A stretch of DNA of 64,000 nt, from NCBI GenBank assembly GCA_963696545.1, contig CAVOKQ010000019.1, forward strand, positions 62,001 through 126,000, in the 5' to 3' direction. This document shows positions 24,133-33,345 of the stretch, one piece after another (position 1 is the first letter of the stretch; each line of letters starts with the position of its first letter). The stretch comes from RPQJ01 sp963696545 (GTDB taxonomy: Bacteria; Pseudomonadota; Gammaproteobacteria; Steroidobacterales; Steroidobacteraceae). The notes below the pieces were generated by a model. That model worked only from the letters and a program-made list of their open reading frames with translations, did no database searches and was not told the origin of the DNA. The position numbers were made by a program, and so were the translations under genes.

Positions 24133-26058
24133 ATGCGGTTCGCCGAACAGTTTGACGTCATTGTCGTGGGCGGCGGTCACGCCGGTACCGAGGCGGCGCT
24201 CGCTGCCGCGCGGATGGGCTGCCGCACGCTGCTGGTCACGCAGAGCATCGAGTCGCTCGGCCAGATGAGCTGCAACCCGGCGATCGGCGGGATCGGCAAG
24301 GGTCACCTGGTGCGGGAGATCGACGCGCTCGGCGGCGCGATGGCCCGGGCGGCGGATCGTGCCGGGATCCATTTCCGTACGCTGAATGCGAGCAAGGGCC
24401 CGGCCGTGCGCGCCACGCGCGCGCAGGCGGACCGGCAGCTCTACAAGCGCGCCGTGCGCAGCCTGCTCGAGAACCAGCCGAACCTGAGCCTGTACCAGCA
24501 GGAAGTGGCGGATCTCAGCATCGAGGGCGAGCGCGTCACGGGCGTCGTCACACAGGTCGGTGTCGAGTTCACGGCGCGCGCGGTCGTGCTCACTGTCGGC
24601 ACATTTCTTGGTGGACGCATTCATGTTGGTCTCGACCAGTACGCGGGTGGACGCGCGGGCGATCCGCCGTCGAACCGGCTTGCGGAAAGACTGCGGGCCC
24701 TGCCATTTCGGGTCGGGCGCCTGAAGACCGGCACGCCACCACGGATCGACGGCCGCAGCATCGATTACTCGGGCCTCACGGTGCAGCACGGCGACGAGCC
24801 GCGGCCGGTGTTCTCGTTCCTCGGCCGGCGGCACGAACATCCGCGGCAGGTGCCCTGCCACATCACGGCGACCAACGAGCGCACGCACGAGATCATCCGC
24901 GCCGGGACTGACCGGTCGCCGATGTTCACGGGCGTGATCGAAGGCGTCGGGCCGCGCTACTGCCCTTCGGTCGAGGACAAGGTCGTGCGCTTCGCCGAGC
25001 GCGGCTCGCACCAGGTCTTCATCGAGCCCGAGGGCCTCGACACGCACGAGGTGTACCCGAACGGCATCTCTACGAGCCTGCCGTTCGACGTGCAGTACGC
25101 CTTCGTCCGCAGCATCCGCGGCTTCGAGAACGCGCACATCACGCGGCCGGGCTACGCGATCGAGTACGACTTCTTCGACCCGCGCGACCTCGAGCCGACG
25201 CTCGCGACGAAGTGCGTGCAAGGCCTGTACTTCGCCGGGCAGATCAACGGCACCACGGGTTACGAAGAAGCCGCGGCGCAGGGACTCGTTGCAGGCGTCA
25301 ATGCGGCGCTCGAGGTCCGGGGCTGCGAGCCGTGGTGGCCGCGCCGCAGCGACGCCTACATCGGCGTGCTGATCGACGACCTGATCACCCGCGGCGCGCC
25401 CGAGCCATACCGGATGTTCACGAGTCGCGCCGAGTATCGGTTGAGCCTGCGCGAGGACAACGCCGACCTGCGACTCACGCCGCGAGGCCGCGAACTCGGG
25501 CTCATCGACGACGAACGCTGGGCATTCTTCGAGCGCAAGCGCGCGGCAGTGGACGTGGAACTTGCGCGGCTGCAGTCCACGTGGGTGCGCCCCGGCACTG
25601 ACGAGGGTGCGCGGGCCGAGGATCGATTCGGCGCGCTGACCCGCGAGCAGCGCGCATTCGACCTGCTGCGTCGCCCTGAGGTCTGCTACGAGACGCTGGC
25701 CGAAGTGATCGGTCCCGGCAACGGCGACTGGCGCGACGACGAGCGACTCGCCTCGCAGGTGGCGCTGCAAGTCGATGTCCAGGCCAAGTACACGGGCTAC
25801 ATCGATCGCCAGCACGACGAGATCGAGCGGCAGCGTCGCAACGAAGACACCCTGCTGCCGGCGGATCTCGATTACGCTGCGGTGCGCGGACTGTCGAACG
25901 AGGTCCGGCAACGACTCGTCGAGCACCGGCCGGCCACGCTCGGCCAGGCGGCGCGCATCCCCGGCATCACGCCAGCGGCGGTGTCGCTGCTGCTGATCCA
26001 CCTGAAGCGGCGCGAACTCGCCAGCCCGCGGCTGCCGCGGGCGCGGGGTGGCGCCTGA
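24133..26058 (+). CDS. mnmG: tRNA uridine-5-carboxymethylaminomethyl modification enzyme MnmG (GidA)
   Basis: 641 aa from ATG 24133. FAD-binding VIVVGGGHAGTEAALAAARM, then SCNPAIGGIGKGHLVREID, GLKTGTPPR-like RLKTGTPPRIDG, and the conserved TNERTHEIIR. The C-terminal helical domain contacts MnmE and tRNA. It partners with MnmE for wobble uridine modification. Normally it sits next to mnmE or rsmG; here it is separated from mnmE by two accessory genes and from rsmG by 17 kb. A promoter-like TACAAT lies just upstream (24105-24110). Confidence 0.97.
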   Translation: MRFAEQFDVIVVGGGHAGTEAALAAARMGCRTLLVTQSIESLGQMSCNPAIGGIGKGHLVREIDALGGAMARAADRAGIHFRTLNASKGPAVRATRAQADRQLYKRAVRSLLENQPNLSLYQQEVADLSIEGERVTGVVTQVGVEFTARAVVLTVGTFLGGRIHVGLDQYAGGRAGDPPSNRLAERLRALPFRVGRLKTGTPPRIDGRSIDYSGLTVQHGDEPRPVFSFLGRRHEHPRQVPCHITATNERTHEIIRAGTDRSPMFTGVIEGVGPRYCPSVEDKVVRFAERGSHQVFIEPEGLDTHEVYPNGISTSLPFDVQYAFVRSIRGFENAHITRPGYAIEYDFFDPRDLEPTLATKCVQGLYFAGQINGTTGYEEAAAQGLVAGVNAALEVRGCEPWWPRRSDAYIGVLIDDLITRGAPEPYRMFTSRAEYRLSLREDNADLRLTPRGRELGLIDDERWAFFERKRAAVDVELARLQSTWVRPGTDEGARAEDRFGALTREQRAFDLLRRPEVCYETLAEVIGPGNGDWRDDERLASQVALQVDVQAKYTGYIDRQHDEIERQRRNEDTLLPADLDYAAVRGLSNEVRQRLVEHRPATLGQAARIPGITPAAVSLLLIHLKRRELASPRLPRARGGA

Positions 26059-26070
26059 GACCCTCATACA

Positions 26071-27732
26071 GTGAACAATAAGATCGTGAACACGTCCGTT
26101 ACCGCATGGCGCGCAGCCCTGGTCGCCGTTGCACTGCTCGGGCTCGCCGCCTGTGACCGCGGCGACAGGAACACCCAGCAGGCCGCGTCCGGGCCGGCCA
26201 CCAAGGCCGACACCACCACGCTGAAGCGCGGTAACGGTCCCGAGCCCGACACGCTCGACCCGCAGCGCGCCCGGACCGACGGAGCGTTCAACATCCTGCG
26301 CGACGTGTTCGAGGGCCTCACCGCCGTTGGTCCCGCCGGCAGCGCCATTCCAGCGGCGGCCACCGAGTGGACCGTGACGCCCGACGGCCTGCAATACACG
26401 TTCAGGTTGCGCGAGGGCCTGCGCTGGTCGAACGGCGATCCACTGGTCGCGGGCGACTACGTGGCGGGCATGCGCCGCCTGGTCGACCCGGCAACGGCTT
26501 CGCCCTACGCGCAGATCTTCGAGTCGGTCGTCAATGCGTCGGCGATCACCAGCGGGCAGAAGCCGACGTCCGAGCTCGGCGTCACCGCGCCGGACGATCG
26601 CACCGTCGTGATCCGGCTGCAGAACCCGGCCCCGTACCTGCTTGGGTTGCTGGCCCAGCCCGGCACGTTTCCGGTGCACGGGCCGTCGCTCGCGGCGAAC
26701 GGCGCGGAGTACGCGCGTCCCGGGAAGATGATCTCGAACGGCGCATTCACGCTTGCCGAGTGGGTCGTCGGCTCGCACGTGGTCATCAAGCGGAACCGGA
26801 ATTACTGGAATGACGCCGCGACGCACCTCGAGCAGGTGCATTTCGTGCACCACTCCGATAATGGCACGGAGTTCCGCCAGTACCGTTCCGGTGAGCTCGA
26901 CATCACGTACGTCGTGCCCCCGCCGCAGTTCAAGTGGATCAAGCACAACCTTGCGGCCGAGCTGCACGTCTCGCCGCAGCTCAGCGTCTATTACTACGGG
27001 TTCAACCTGTCGCGTCCGCCATTCAAGGACCAGCCGGGCCTGCGCCGTGCGCTGTCGCTCGCGATCGATCGCGACAAGCTCACGTCCGCGGTGACCGGCC
27101 GCGGCGAGGCCCCGGCGTACGGCTGGGTGGCGCGTGGCGTGGCCGACTACACGCCACAGCAGTTCGACTACGCGTCGCGGCCGTATGCCGAGCGCGTGGC
27201 CGAGGCCCGCGAGCTCTACGCGAAGGCGGGCTATTCGGAGGTCAGGCCACTCAAGGTCGAGATCCGCTACAACTCCGGCGAGGAGCACAACCGGCTCGCC
27301 GTAGCGGTCGCCGCGATGTGGAAGGAAGCGCTCGGCGTCGAGACGACGCTGTACGCCGAGGAGTTCCGCGCGCTGCTGCAGACGATCCAGGCGCGCAAGG
27401 ACACGGAGGTGTTCCGCTCGAGCTGGGTCGGCGACTACAACGACGCCTACACGTTCCTGCAGCTGCTGCAGACCGGGTTTGGCATCAACCTGACCGGGTA
27501 TTCGAACCCCCGTTACGACTCGCTGCTCGCGGAGGCGACCCGCCAGCCCGACGCGGCGAAGCGCCGGGCACTGCTCGAGGAGTCCGAGCGAGTGATGCTG
27601 GCCGACACCCCGCTGCTGCCGCTGTACTTCTACGTCAACAAGCACCTCGTGAAGCCGTACGTGCAGGGCTGGACCGACAACGTCATGAACGTCCAGTACA
27701 GCAAGGACATGCGCATCGGGCCGGCCACATGA
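26071..27732 (+). CDS. oligopeptide-type ABC transporter substrate-binding lipoprotein (SBP family 5)
   Basis: 553 aa from GTG 26071. The signal peptide ends with lipobox LLGLAACD, so it is lipid-anchored. The family-5 solute-binding signature follows: EPDTLDPQRA, LREGLRWSNGDPL, KMISNGAFTLAEWV, and the C-terminal LLEESERVMLADTPLLPLY. It resembles OppA, which binds short peptides in the periplasm. It begins 12 bp after mnmG, but no permease or ATPase genes are nearby, so it must work with a transporter encoded elsewhere or in another role such as murein peptide recycling. Confidence 0.88.
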   Translation: MNNKIVNTSVTAWRAALVAVALLGLAACDRGDRNTQQAASGPATKADTTTLKRGNGPEPDTLDPQRARTDGAFNILRDVFEGLTAVGPAGSAIPAAATEWTVTPDGLQYTFRLREGLRWSNGDPLVAGDYVAGMRRLVDPATASPYAQIFESVVNASAITSGQKPTSELGVTAPDDRTVVIRLQNPAPYLLGLLAQPGTFPVHGPSLAANGAEYARPGKMISNGAFTLAEWVVGSHVVIKRNRNYWNDAATHLEQVHFVHHSDNGTEFRQYRSGELDITYVVPPPQFKWIKHNLAAELHVSPQLSVYYYGFNLSRPPFKDQPGLRRALSLAIDRDKLTSAVTGRGEAPAYGWVARGVADYTPQQFDYASRPYAERVAEARELYAKAGYSEVRPLKVEIRYNSGEEHNRLAVAVAAMWKEALGVETTLYAEEFRALLQTIQARKDTEVFRSSWVGDYNDAYTFLQLLQTGFGINLTGYSNPRYDSLLAEATRQPDAAKRRALLEESERVMLADTPLLPLYFYVNKHLVKPYVQGWTDNVMNVQYSKDMRIGPAT

Positions 27733-27830
27733 GCGGCGCGTCACGAAACGGCTTTGACAATAGGCGGCGGAGTTGAGCGCCAGGGTGGGAAATTGGCAGG
27801 ATGGCGCCGTTCTGAACCGAAGCCCAACCT

Positions 27831-28118
27831 ATGTTCTGGTTTGCAATCTTCGCAGCGACAGTCTTCGGCCTCTACTTCTGGCGCGAGCACCGCATCCAGC
27901 AGCAGGACCTGCAGAGCGCGACAGCCCCGCACCGCGTGGGTGAGCGCTACATCGGCCAGGTCCTGACACTGTCGGACGGCATTCGCGAGGGTGAGGGGCG
28001 CGTGAAGCTCGGCAACCGCCGCTGGAACCTGCGCGGTCCGAACGTCCCGGCCGGGTCGCGCGTGCGCGTGACCGGTGTCGACGGCAGCATCCTGATCGTC
28101 GACCGCCTGCCCGGCTGA
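27831..28118 (+). CDS. small NfeD-like membrane protein (OB-fold)
   Basis: 95 aa. One N-terminal transmembrane helix (FWFAIFAATVFGLYFW) and then a charged linker to an OB-fold-like C-terminal domain: GQVLTLSDGIREGEGRVKLG, RWNLRGPNVPAGSRVRVTGV, LIVDRL. This domain is the C-terminal half of NfeD/SPFH-partner proteins, but the usual membrane core and partner stomatin gene are missing. It probably stabilises a membrane complex. It is 98 bp after the peptide-binding gene and 76 bp before the glutathione peroxidase gene, same strand. Confidence 0.65.
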   Translation: MFWFAIFAATVFGLYFWREHRIQQQDLQSATAPHRVGERYIGQVLTLSDGIREGEGRVKLGNRRWNLRGPNVPAGSRVRVTGVDGSILIVDRLPG

Positions 28119-28194
28119 CGCTGCCGAATCCGGCGCCCGCTGGGTGCCGAACGGTCCAGCAAGGCGCACCCGCGCCGCTGGCAAGAAAGAATCG

Positions 28195-28686
28195 ATGGCC
28201 ACGTTCTTCGACTTTGCCGTGACCGGCATCGACGGCGAGCCCGACCTGCTTGGTCCGCTCCGCGGCAAGGTGGTGCTCGCGGTTAACGTCGCGAGTCGCT
28301 GCGGCTATACCCCGCAGTACGCCGGACTCGAGCGCCTGCAGGCCGAACTCGCCGACGAAGGGTTCGCCGTCGTCGGCTTTCCCTGCAACCAGTTCGGCGC
28401 ACAGGAGCCGGGGTCGGACGCGGAGATCCGCGAGTTCTGCTCGACGCGGTATGACGTGACCTTTCCGCTGTCGTCGAAGCTCGACGTCAACGGCGCGGAC
28501 AGGCACCCGCTGTACTCGTGGCTCACGTCCCCGGCGAACGGGCACGCCGGCGACATCCAGTGGAACTTCGAGAAATTCCTGATCGGTCGCGACGGGCGCG
28601 TGCTGCGCCGTTATCCGTCCGGCACTACGCCCGAGGACAACGGCCTCAGGACTGACATCGTTGAGTCGCTTATTACTGAAAATTGA
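28195..28686 (+). CDS. glutathione peroxidase family protein (Cys type)
   Basis: 163 aa from ATG 28195. The peroxidatic site is NVASRCGYTPQY with Cys36 in place of selenocysteine; the other tetrad residues are in FPCNQFGAQEPG (Gln) and WNFEKFLI (Trp, Asn). The compact length is typical of bacterial BtuE/thioredoxin-dependent peroxidases. It reduces hydroperoxides, probably with thioredoxin rather than glutathione. There is no signal peptide, so it is cytoplasmic. It ends just before an AT-rich spacer with a hairpin. Confidence 0.92.
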   Translation: MATFFDFAVTGIDGEPDLLGPLRGKVVLAVNVASRCGYTPQYAGLERLQAELADEGFAVVGFPCNQFGAQEPGSDAEIREFCSTRYDVTFPLSSKLDVNGADRHPLYSWLTSPANGHAGDIQWNFEKFLIGRDGRVLRRYPSGTTPEDNGLRTDIVESLITEN

Positions 28687-28701
28687 TGATCAGCGTGCTT
28701 C

Positions 28702-28719
28702 CTGATTCATCAGAATCAG
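28702..28719. terminator. hairpin between convergent peroxidase and SIMPL genes
   Basis: CTGATTC (28702-28708), loop ATCA, GAATCAG (28713-28719): a perfect 7-bp stem followed by the AT-rich CATCATACATTTTACC. It sits in a short AT-rich island unlike the rest of the window, between two genes facing each other. Confidence 0.5.
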
Positions 28720-28762
28720 CATCATACATTTTACCTTGATAGTCTGTTGACTGGTCGCGCCA

Positions 28763-29494
28763 CTACGGCCCGACCATCAGGTCGTACTCCGCGCTCACGC
28801 TTGCGCTGAATTTCATGTCGCCTGGCTGGTAGCTCGCCTCCGGTGCCGGCGGCGCCGCGGCGGCATCGGCCATCACCATCTTCGAGCGGTACATCGGGAT
28901 GACCGGTGGCCCGGATGAGGCGTTCAGCGCGCGCACTGCCCCTAGCTTTACGCCCGCCGCCTGGGCGAGCGTCTCCGCGTTCAGCCGGGCGTCCTGGACC
29001 GCGAGCGTCATCGCCTGGCGCTCGAGTTCCTTGCGCTTCGTCGAGTCGAGCGCCGGGTCGCTCACCTGGTTCACGCCCGCGCTGACCGCTCGCTCGAGCA
29101 GGGGTCCGAGCTGCTCGAGGTCGCGCAATTCGACCTGCACCTGCCGGCTGACGATGTAGCCGACCAGCACCTGCTTGCGGGTCTGGTCGTTCCACGTGTA
29201 GTCGGGCTGGACCTGCAGCCGGGTCGAGTTGACCAGCTTCGGGTCGATCTTCAGGTCCTTGCAGAGGGCCAGCACGCGATCCACGGTCTTTGCGACCTCG
29301 GCCCGGGCTTCGGCCATGGTCGGCCGCCGCGCTTCGACGCCGAGGGTCACATAAGCGAGGTCGGGCTCGGCCGAGATTTCGCCCTGGCCGGTCACGCTCG
29401 CGGTCCGGGGGCGCGGCTCGTCGGCCTGGGCGACCCCGGCCGGAAGTACGAAGGCGGCCAGCAGGCCGGCCAGCAGCAATCCTCGAATCGACAT
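28763..29494 (-). CDS. SIMPL-domain (DUF541) periplasmic protein
   Basis: 243 aa. A signal peptide (LLLAGLLAAFVLPAGVAQA) precedes the SIMPL/DUF541 domain: RTASVTGQGEISAEPDLAYV, GVEARRPTMAEA, VNSTRLQVQPDY, and the DARLNAETLAQAAGVKLGAV segment near the end. E. coli YggE belongs to the family and reduces oxidative stress; a periplasmic protective role is inferred only from that. It is convergent with the glutathione peroxidase and divergent from the cytochrome c gene. Confidence 0.88.
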   Translation of the reverse strand: MSIRGLLLAGLLAAFVLPAGVAQADEPRPRTASVTGQGEISAEPDLAYVTLGVEARRPTMAEARAEVAKTVDRVLALCKDLKIDPKLVNSTRLQVQPDYTWNDQTRKQVLVGYIVSRQVQVELRDLEQLGPLLERAVSAGVNQVSDPALDSTKRKELERQAMTLAVQDARLNAETLAQAAGVKLGAVRALNASSGPPVIPMYRSKMVMADAAAAPPAPEASYQPGDMKFSASVSAEYDLMVGP

Positions 29495-29615
29495 GGTTGG
29501 CTCCTCGTCTCCGCGCCGGGGGTGGTTCCGTGCAGTCTATGACAACGTGCGGGGGGCTTCGGTGCCCGGCCGCCATTCGACACCCGAAACGCTATTGATT
29601 AACATGCCGCCCCTT

Positions 29616-29632
29616 CGGCCTTGGGGAGGCCG
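29616..29632 (+). promoter_or_regulatory. leader hairpin CGGCCT-TGGGG-AGGCCG
   Basis: A perfect 6-bp stem with a 5-nt loop, 21 nt before the cytochrome start. It differs by only two loop bases from the hairpin at 48595-48611 in the ATP-synthase leader. Confidence 0.4.
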
Positions 29633-29653
29633 ATTGCCGCACGGAGTGATCAA

Positions 29654-30283
29654 ATGACCTCGAGATCGGCCTGGCTCGCGCTGAGCCTGACCATCGTGGC
29701 GCTCGTCGCGCCGGGCGTGGCTTCGGCTGCGGACGCAGCGCGTGGCGAGAAGCTCGCCTACACCTGCCATGGCTGCCATGGCATCCCGAACTACAAGAAC
29801 TCGTATCCGATCTACAACGTGCCGAAGCTCGGCGGCCAGCACGCGGCCTACATGGTCGTCGCGCTTAAGGAATACGCGAGCCAGGAGCGCCCGCATCCAA
29901 CGATGCATGCGCAGGCCGCGACGATGACCGCCGAGGACATGCAGGACATCGCGGCGTACCTGAGCGGGCAGGAACTGAAGGCGACCGGCCGGGCCGTCGG
30001 TACCGCGCCCAAGGCGGGCCAGACCTGCGTCGCGTGCCACGGCAACGACGGCGTCGGCATCATGCCGGAGTACCCGAACCTCGCTGGCCAGCACGCCGAC
30101 TACATCGAGCAGGCCCTGAAGTCCTACCGCGCCGGCCAGCGCAAGAACGCGGTGATGGGCGGCATGGCCGCGGCGCTGACGGACCAGGACATCAAGGAAC
30201 TGGCGCTGTATTACTCGAGCCAGCGGCCGGGCCTGTGCGCGACCAACGAGATCCGCAAGCAGGGCAAGTGCCCGGGGTTGTGA
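29654..30283 (+). CDS. diheme cytochrome c, c4-like, periplasmic
   Basis: 209 aa from ATG 29654, with GGAG at 29643-29646. The signal peptide (LALSLTIVALVAPGVASAAD) targets the periplasm. There are two tandem c-type domains, each with one heme site: CHGCH near residue 37 and CVACH near 121; candidate axial Met residues follow in each half. Cytochrome c4 shuttles electrons between the bc1 complex and oxidases. The gene ends 31 bp before a strong intrinsic terminator, so it forms a single-gene unit. A 17-nt hairpin (29616-29632) lies in its leader. Confidence 0.88.
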   Translation: MTSRSAWLALSLTIVALVAPGVASAADAARGEKLAYTCHGCHGIPNYKNSYPIYNVPKLGGQHAAYMVVALKEYASQERPHPTMHAQAATMTAEDMQDIAAYLSGQELKATGRAVGTAPKAGQTCVACHGNDGVGIMPEYPNLAGQHADYIEQALKSYRAGQRKNAVMGGMAAALTDQDIKELALYYSSQRPGLCATNEIRKQGKCPGL

Positions 30284-30314
30284 GCCGGACGCGCTGAAGC
30301 TCGCTTGCCGCAGG

Positions 30315-30344
30315 AGGCCGGGTTCGCCCGGCCTTCTTGTTTTC
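30315..30344 (+). terminator. intrinsic terminator after the cytochrome c4-like gene
   Basis: AGGCCGGG-TTCG-CCCGGCCT (30315-30334), an 8-bp GC stem with a stable UUCG tetraloop, followed by TCTTGTTTTC. Confidence 0.85.
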
Positions 30345-30401
30345 GGGCAGGCGACACCGCACGCTAATCGGCCCGAAGTCGACACTGGTCCGCCGCCCGA
30401 G

Positions 30402-31373
30402 ATGACTTCCGCCGCTCTCGCCGAAAGCAACGATGCCCGACTGGCGGTTCCCGCCGGCGCCGGGGTCTACCTGATCGACACGCTGTACCACCGCCCCGGA
30501 CTCGCCGGCAGCCACCTGGTCGTCGACGATGGCCGGGCCGCGTTCGTGGATACAGGTGCTGCGCCGGCGGCCCCGCGTCTCCTCGCCGCGCTCGACGAAC
30601 TGGGCATCGCCCGGGAGCAGGTCGACTACCTGTTCCTGACCCACGTGCACCTCGACCATGCGGGCGGCGCCGGCCAGCTGATGCAGGCGCTGCCGAACGC
30701 AAAAGCCGTGCTGCACCCGCGCGGTGCGCCGCACATGATCGAGCCGTCGAAGCTGATCGCGGGCGCGATCCAGGTCTACGGCGAGGACAACTTCAGGAGG
30801 CTCTACGGAGAGCTGGTGCCGATCCCGGCCGAGCGCGTCATCGTCACCGAGGACGGGACCCGGATCGTGCTCGGCAGCCGCACGTTCGAGTTCATCGACG
30901 CCCCGGGTCACGCGAAGCATCACCACTGCCCGATCGACCTCGATCACCGCGAGGTCTACAGCGGCGACAACTTCGGCATCTGCTACCGGGAGTTCGACAC
31001 TGCGGCCGGCCCGTTCATGCTGCCAACGACGACGCCCGTGCAGTTCGACCCCGACGCGTTCCACGCGACCATTGACCGGCTGATGTCGTACCAGCCGACG
31101 CGCGTGTACCAGACGCACTTCGGGCCGGTGCAGGACCTCGAACGCCTGGCGCGCGATCTGCACGCGGCCATCGTGGAGTGCGTGCGCGTCGCGCGGACCC
31201 ACGCGACCGCGGCCGACCGGCGCGCGCTGATCGAGGCGGACCTGTTCCGCTACTTCAGCGTGCGCCTGGACGAGCACGGTTACGTCGGAGACCTCGCAGA
31301 ACGTCACCGCATGCTCGATGACGACATGCGCCTCAATACCGCCGGACTCGAGGTGTGGCTCGACCGTTCCTGA
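30402..31373 (+). CDS. MBL-fold metallo-hydrolase
   Basis: 323 aa. Metallo-beta-lactamase fold with the metal motif LTHVHLDHAGGAGQL (about residues 80-94), later ligands in DAPGHAKHHHC and YSGDNFGI, and a C-terminal QTHFGPV. There is no signal peptide, so it is cytoplasmic. The domain fits glyoxalase-II-like or thioester hydrolases, but the substrate cannot be fixed. The first 20 residues before AGVYLIDTLYHRP are poorly conserved in character, so a later start is possible. It is followed 50 bp later by the AcuI-like reductase. Confidence 0.85.
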   Translation: MTSAALAESNDARLAVPAGAGVYLIDTLYHRPGLAGSHLVVDDGRAAFVDTGAAPAAPRLLAALDELGIAREQVDYLFLTHVHLDHAGGAGQLMQALPNAKAVLHPRGAPHMIEPSKLIAGAIQVYGEDNFRRLYGELVPIPAERVIVTEDGTRIVLGSRTFEFIDAPGHAKHHHCPIDLDHREVYSGDNFGICYREFDTAAGPFMLPTTTPVQFDPDAFHATIDRLMSYQPTRVYQTHFGPVQDLERLARDLHAAIVECVRVARTHATAADRRALIEADLFRYFSVRLDEHGYVGDLAERHRMLDDDMRLNTAGLEVWLDRS

Positions 31374-31423
31374 GCACGCGTCAGCGCTTCCTACAATCCC
31401 TTATCCCCTGCTCACTATCCCCT

Positions 31424-32416
31424 ATGCCTCCTTCCTTCCGCGCCTTCCGCATCCATGAAGTCGACCGCAAGATCATCGCGCGCTTCGACCAGGTCACGCT
31501 CGACGACTTGAGCCCGGGCGACGTCGTCGTCCGGGTCAGTTGCTCCGACATCAACTACAAGGATGCGCTTGCGGCCACCGGTGCCGGACGCATCCTGCGC
31601 AAGTACCCGCTCGTGGGCGGTATCGATTTCGCCGGCGAGGTCGTCAGCTCGAGTGATGCGCGATACGCACCCGGGCAGAAGGTGCTGGTCACCGGCTGCG
31701 GCTTGAGCGAGACGCACGACGGCGGTTACGCGGAGTTCGCGCGGGTCAAAGGTGACTGGGTGATTCCGCTGCCGCCGGGCCTGACCGAGCTCGACTCGAT
31801 GAAGCTCGGCACCGCAGGTTTCACCGCGGCGCTAGCCGTCCACCAGATGGAGCGCAACGGGCAGCAGCCTGCGAACGGCCCGGTGGTCGTCACGGGCGCG
31901 GCCGGCGGTGTCGGCAGCCTCGCGATCAACATGCTGGCCGGGCGTGGCTACGAGGTCGTGGCCGTCAGCGGCAAGCGCGAGGCAGAGCCGTATCTGCGCG
32001 AGATCGGCGCGGCCCGGGTGCTGCTGCGGCAGGACATCGACCTCGGCTCGAAGCCGATGGAGAAGGCGTTATGGGCTGGCGCGGTGGACAACCTGGGCGG
32101 CCCGGTGCTCACCTGGCTCACGCGCACCGTGGACCAGTGGGGCAACATCGCGAGCATCGGTCTCGCGGGCGGCCACGAACTGTCGACGACCGTGATGCCG
32201 TTCATCCTGCGCGGCGTGAACCTGCTCGGCATCAACTCGGTGTTGACCCCGCGAGACGTGCGGCTCGAGGTCTGGCAGCGGATCGCGACCGATCTGCGAC
32301 CTGCGAAGCTCGACCGCATCTGCACGAAAGTGATCGGATTCGACGAGCTGCCCACGCAGTTCGACGACTACATCCAGGGCCGCGTGACCGGCCGCACAGT
32401 GGTGAGGATCCCGTGA
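31424..32416 (+). CDS. acuI: acrylyl-CoA reductase/YhdH-type quinone oxidoreductase (MDR family)
   Basis: 330 aa from ATG 31424. Medium-chain dehydrogenase without the catalytic zinc ligands: VSCSDINYKDALAATG, YPLVGGIDFAGEVV, and Rossmann VVVTGAAGGVGSLAINML. The family includes AcuI and YhdH, which reduce acryloyl-CoA to propionyl-CoA with NADPH. Propionyl-CoA is the feed for the methylcitrate cluster at 37-43 kb, an attractive link but not proof. Its TGA overlaps the GTG start of cysD by 4 bases, although the sulfate genes are functionally unrelated. The symbol is by family. Confidence 0.85.
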   Translation: MPPSFRAFRIHEVDRKIIARFDQVTLDDLSPGDVVVRVSCSDINYKDALAATGAGRILRKYPLVGGIDFAGEVVSSSDARYAPGQKVLVTGCGLSETHDGGYAEFARVKGDWVIPLPPGLTELDSMKLGTAGFTAALAVHQMERNGQQPANGPVVVTGAAGGVGSLAINMLAGRGYEVVAVSGKREAEPYLREIGAARVLLRQDIDLGSKPMEKALWAGAVDNLGGPVLTWLTRTVDQWGNIASIGLAGGHELSTTVMPFILRGVNLLGINSVLTPRDVRLEVWQRIATDLRPAKLDRICTKVIGFDELPTQFDDYIQGRVTGRTVVRIP

Positions 32417-33345
32417 CCAGCGCCGACGACAAGAAAATCCAGCCGCACACGCTGACACACCTCGAGCGCCTGGAGGCCGAGGCCATCCAGATCATGCGCG
32501 AGGTGGTCGCCGAGTGCGAGAAGCCGGTGATGCTGTACTCGATCGGCAAGGACAGCGCGGCGATGCTGTACCTGGCGCTGAAGGCGTTCTACCCGGCGAA
32601 GCTGCCGTTTCCGCTGCTGCACGTGGACACGAAGTGGAAGTTCCGCGACATGTACGCGTTCCGCCAGAAGATGCTGCAGGAGCACGGCTTCGAGCTGCTG
32701 GTCTACACGAACCCCGAGGGCCTGGAGCAGGGCGTCAATCCGTTCACGCATGGCTCGGCGATCCACACCGACATCATGAAGACGCAGGCGCTGAAGCAGG
32801 CGCTGGACCTCTACGGTTTTGATGCAGCATTCGGTGGCGCGCGTCGCGACGAGGAGAAGAGCCGCGCGAAGGAGCGCATCTTCTCGTTCCGCTCGGCGCA
32901 GCATCGCTGGGACCCGAAGAACCAGCGCCCGGAGCTCTGGCGTCTCTATAACGCGCGCAAGCACAAGGGCGAGTCGATACGCGTGTTCCCGATGTCGAAC
33001 TGGACCGAGCTCGACATCTGGCAGTACATCTACCTGCGCGACATCCCGATCGTGCCGCTGTATTTCGCGGCCGAGCGCCCGGTGGTCGAGCGCGACGGCA
33101 CGCTGATCATGGTGGACGACGAGCGCATGCCGCTGTACGAGGGCGAGCAGCCCGCGATGAAGAAGGTGCGCTTCCGCACGCTCGGCTGCTATCCGCTCAC
33201 CGGGGCAATCGAGAGCGAAGCGGACACGCTGCCCGCGATCATCCAGGAGATGCTGCTGACGACGAGCTCGGAGCGGCAGGGCCGCATGATCGACCACGAC
33301 CAGTCCGCGTCGATGGAGAAGAAGAAGCAGGAGGGGTACTTCTGA
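32413..33345 (+). CDS. cysD: sulfate adenylyltransferase subunit 2 (CysD)
   Basis: 310 aa from GTG 32413, overlapping the stop of the preceding gene (GTGA). PP-loop-type site YSIGKDSAAMLYLALKA, HVDTKWKF, FGGARRDEEKSRAKER, and the DDERMPLYEGE segment typical of CysD. With CysN it activates sulfate with ATP to APS. It is followed by cysNC with a TGATG overlap, so the three enzymatic activities are made together in the cytoplasm. Confidence 0.97.
   Translation: MTSADDKKIQPHTLTHLERLEAEAIQIMREVVAECEKPVMLYSIGKDSAAMLYLALKAFYPAKLPFPLLHVDTKWKFRDMYAFRQKMLQEHGFELLVYTNPEGLEQGVNPFTHGSAIHTDIMKTQALKQALDLYGFDAAFGGARRDEEKSRAKERIFSFRSAQHRWDPKNQRPELWRLYNARKHKGESIRVFPMSNWTELDIWQYIYLRDIPIVPLYFAAERPVVERDGTLIMVDDERMPLYEGEQPAMKKVRFRTLGCYPLTGAIESEADTLPAIIQEMLLTTSSERQGRMIDHDQSASMEKKKQEGYF

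Noticed and set aside
24055..27744. 1229-codon antisense frame opposite mnmG and the peptide-binding gene
   Set aside because: Same reason: low-complexity basic composition, no start context, and clear genes on the other strand.
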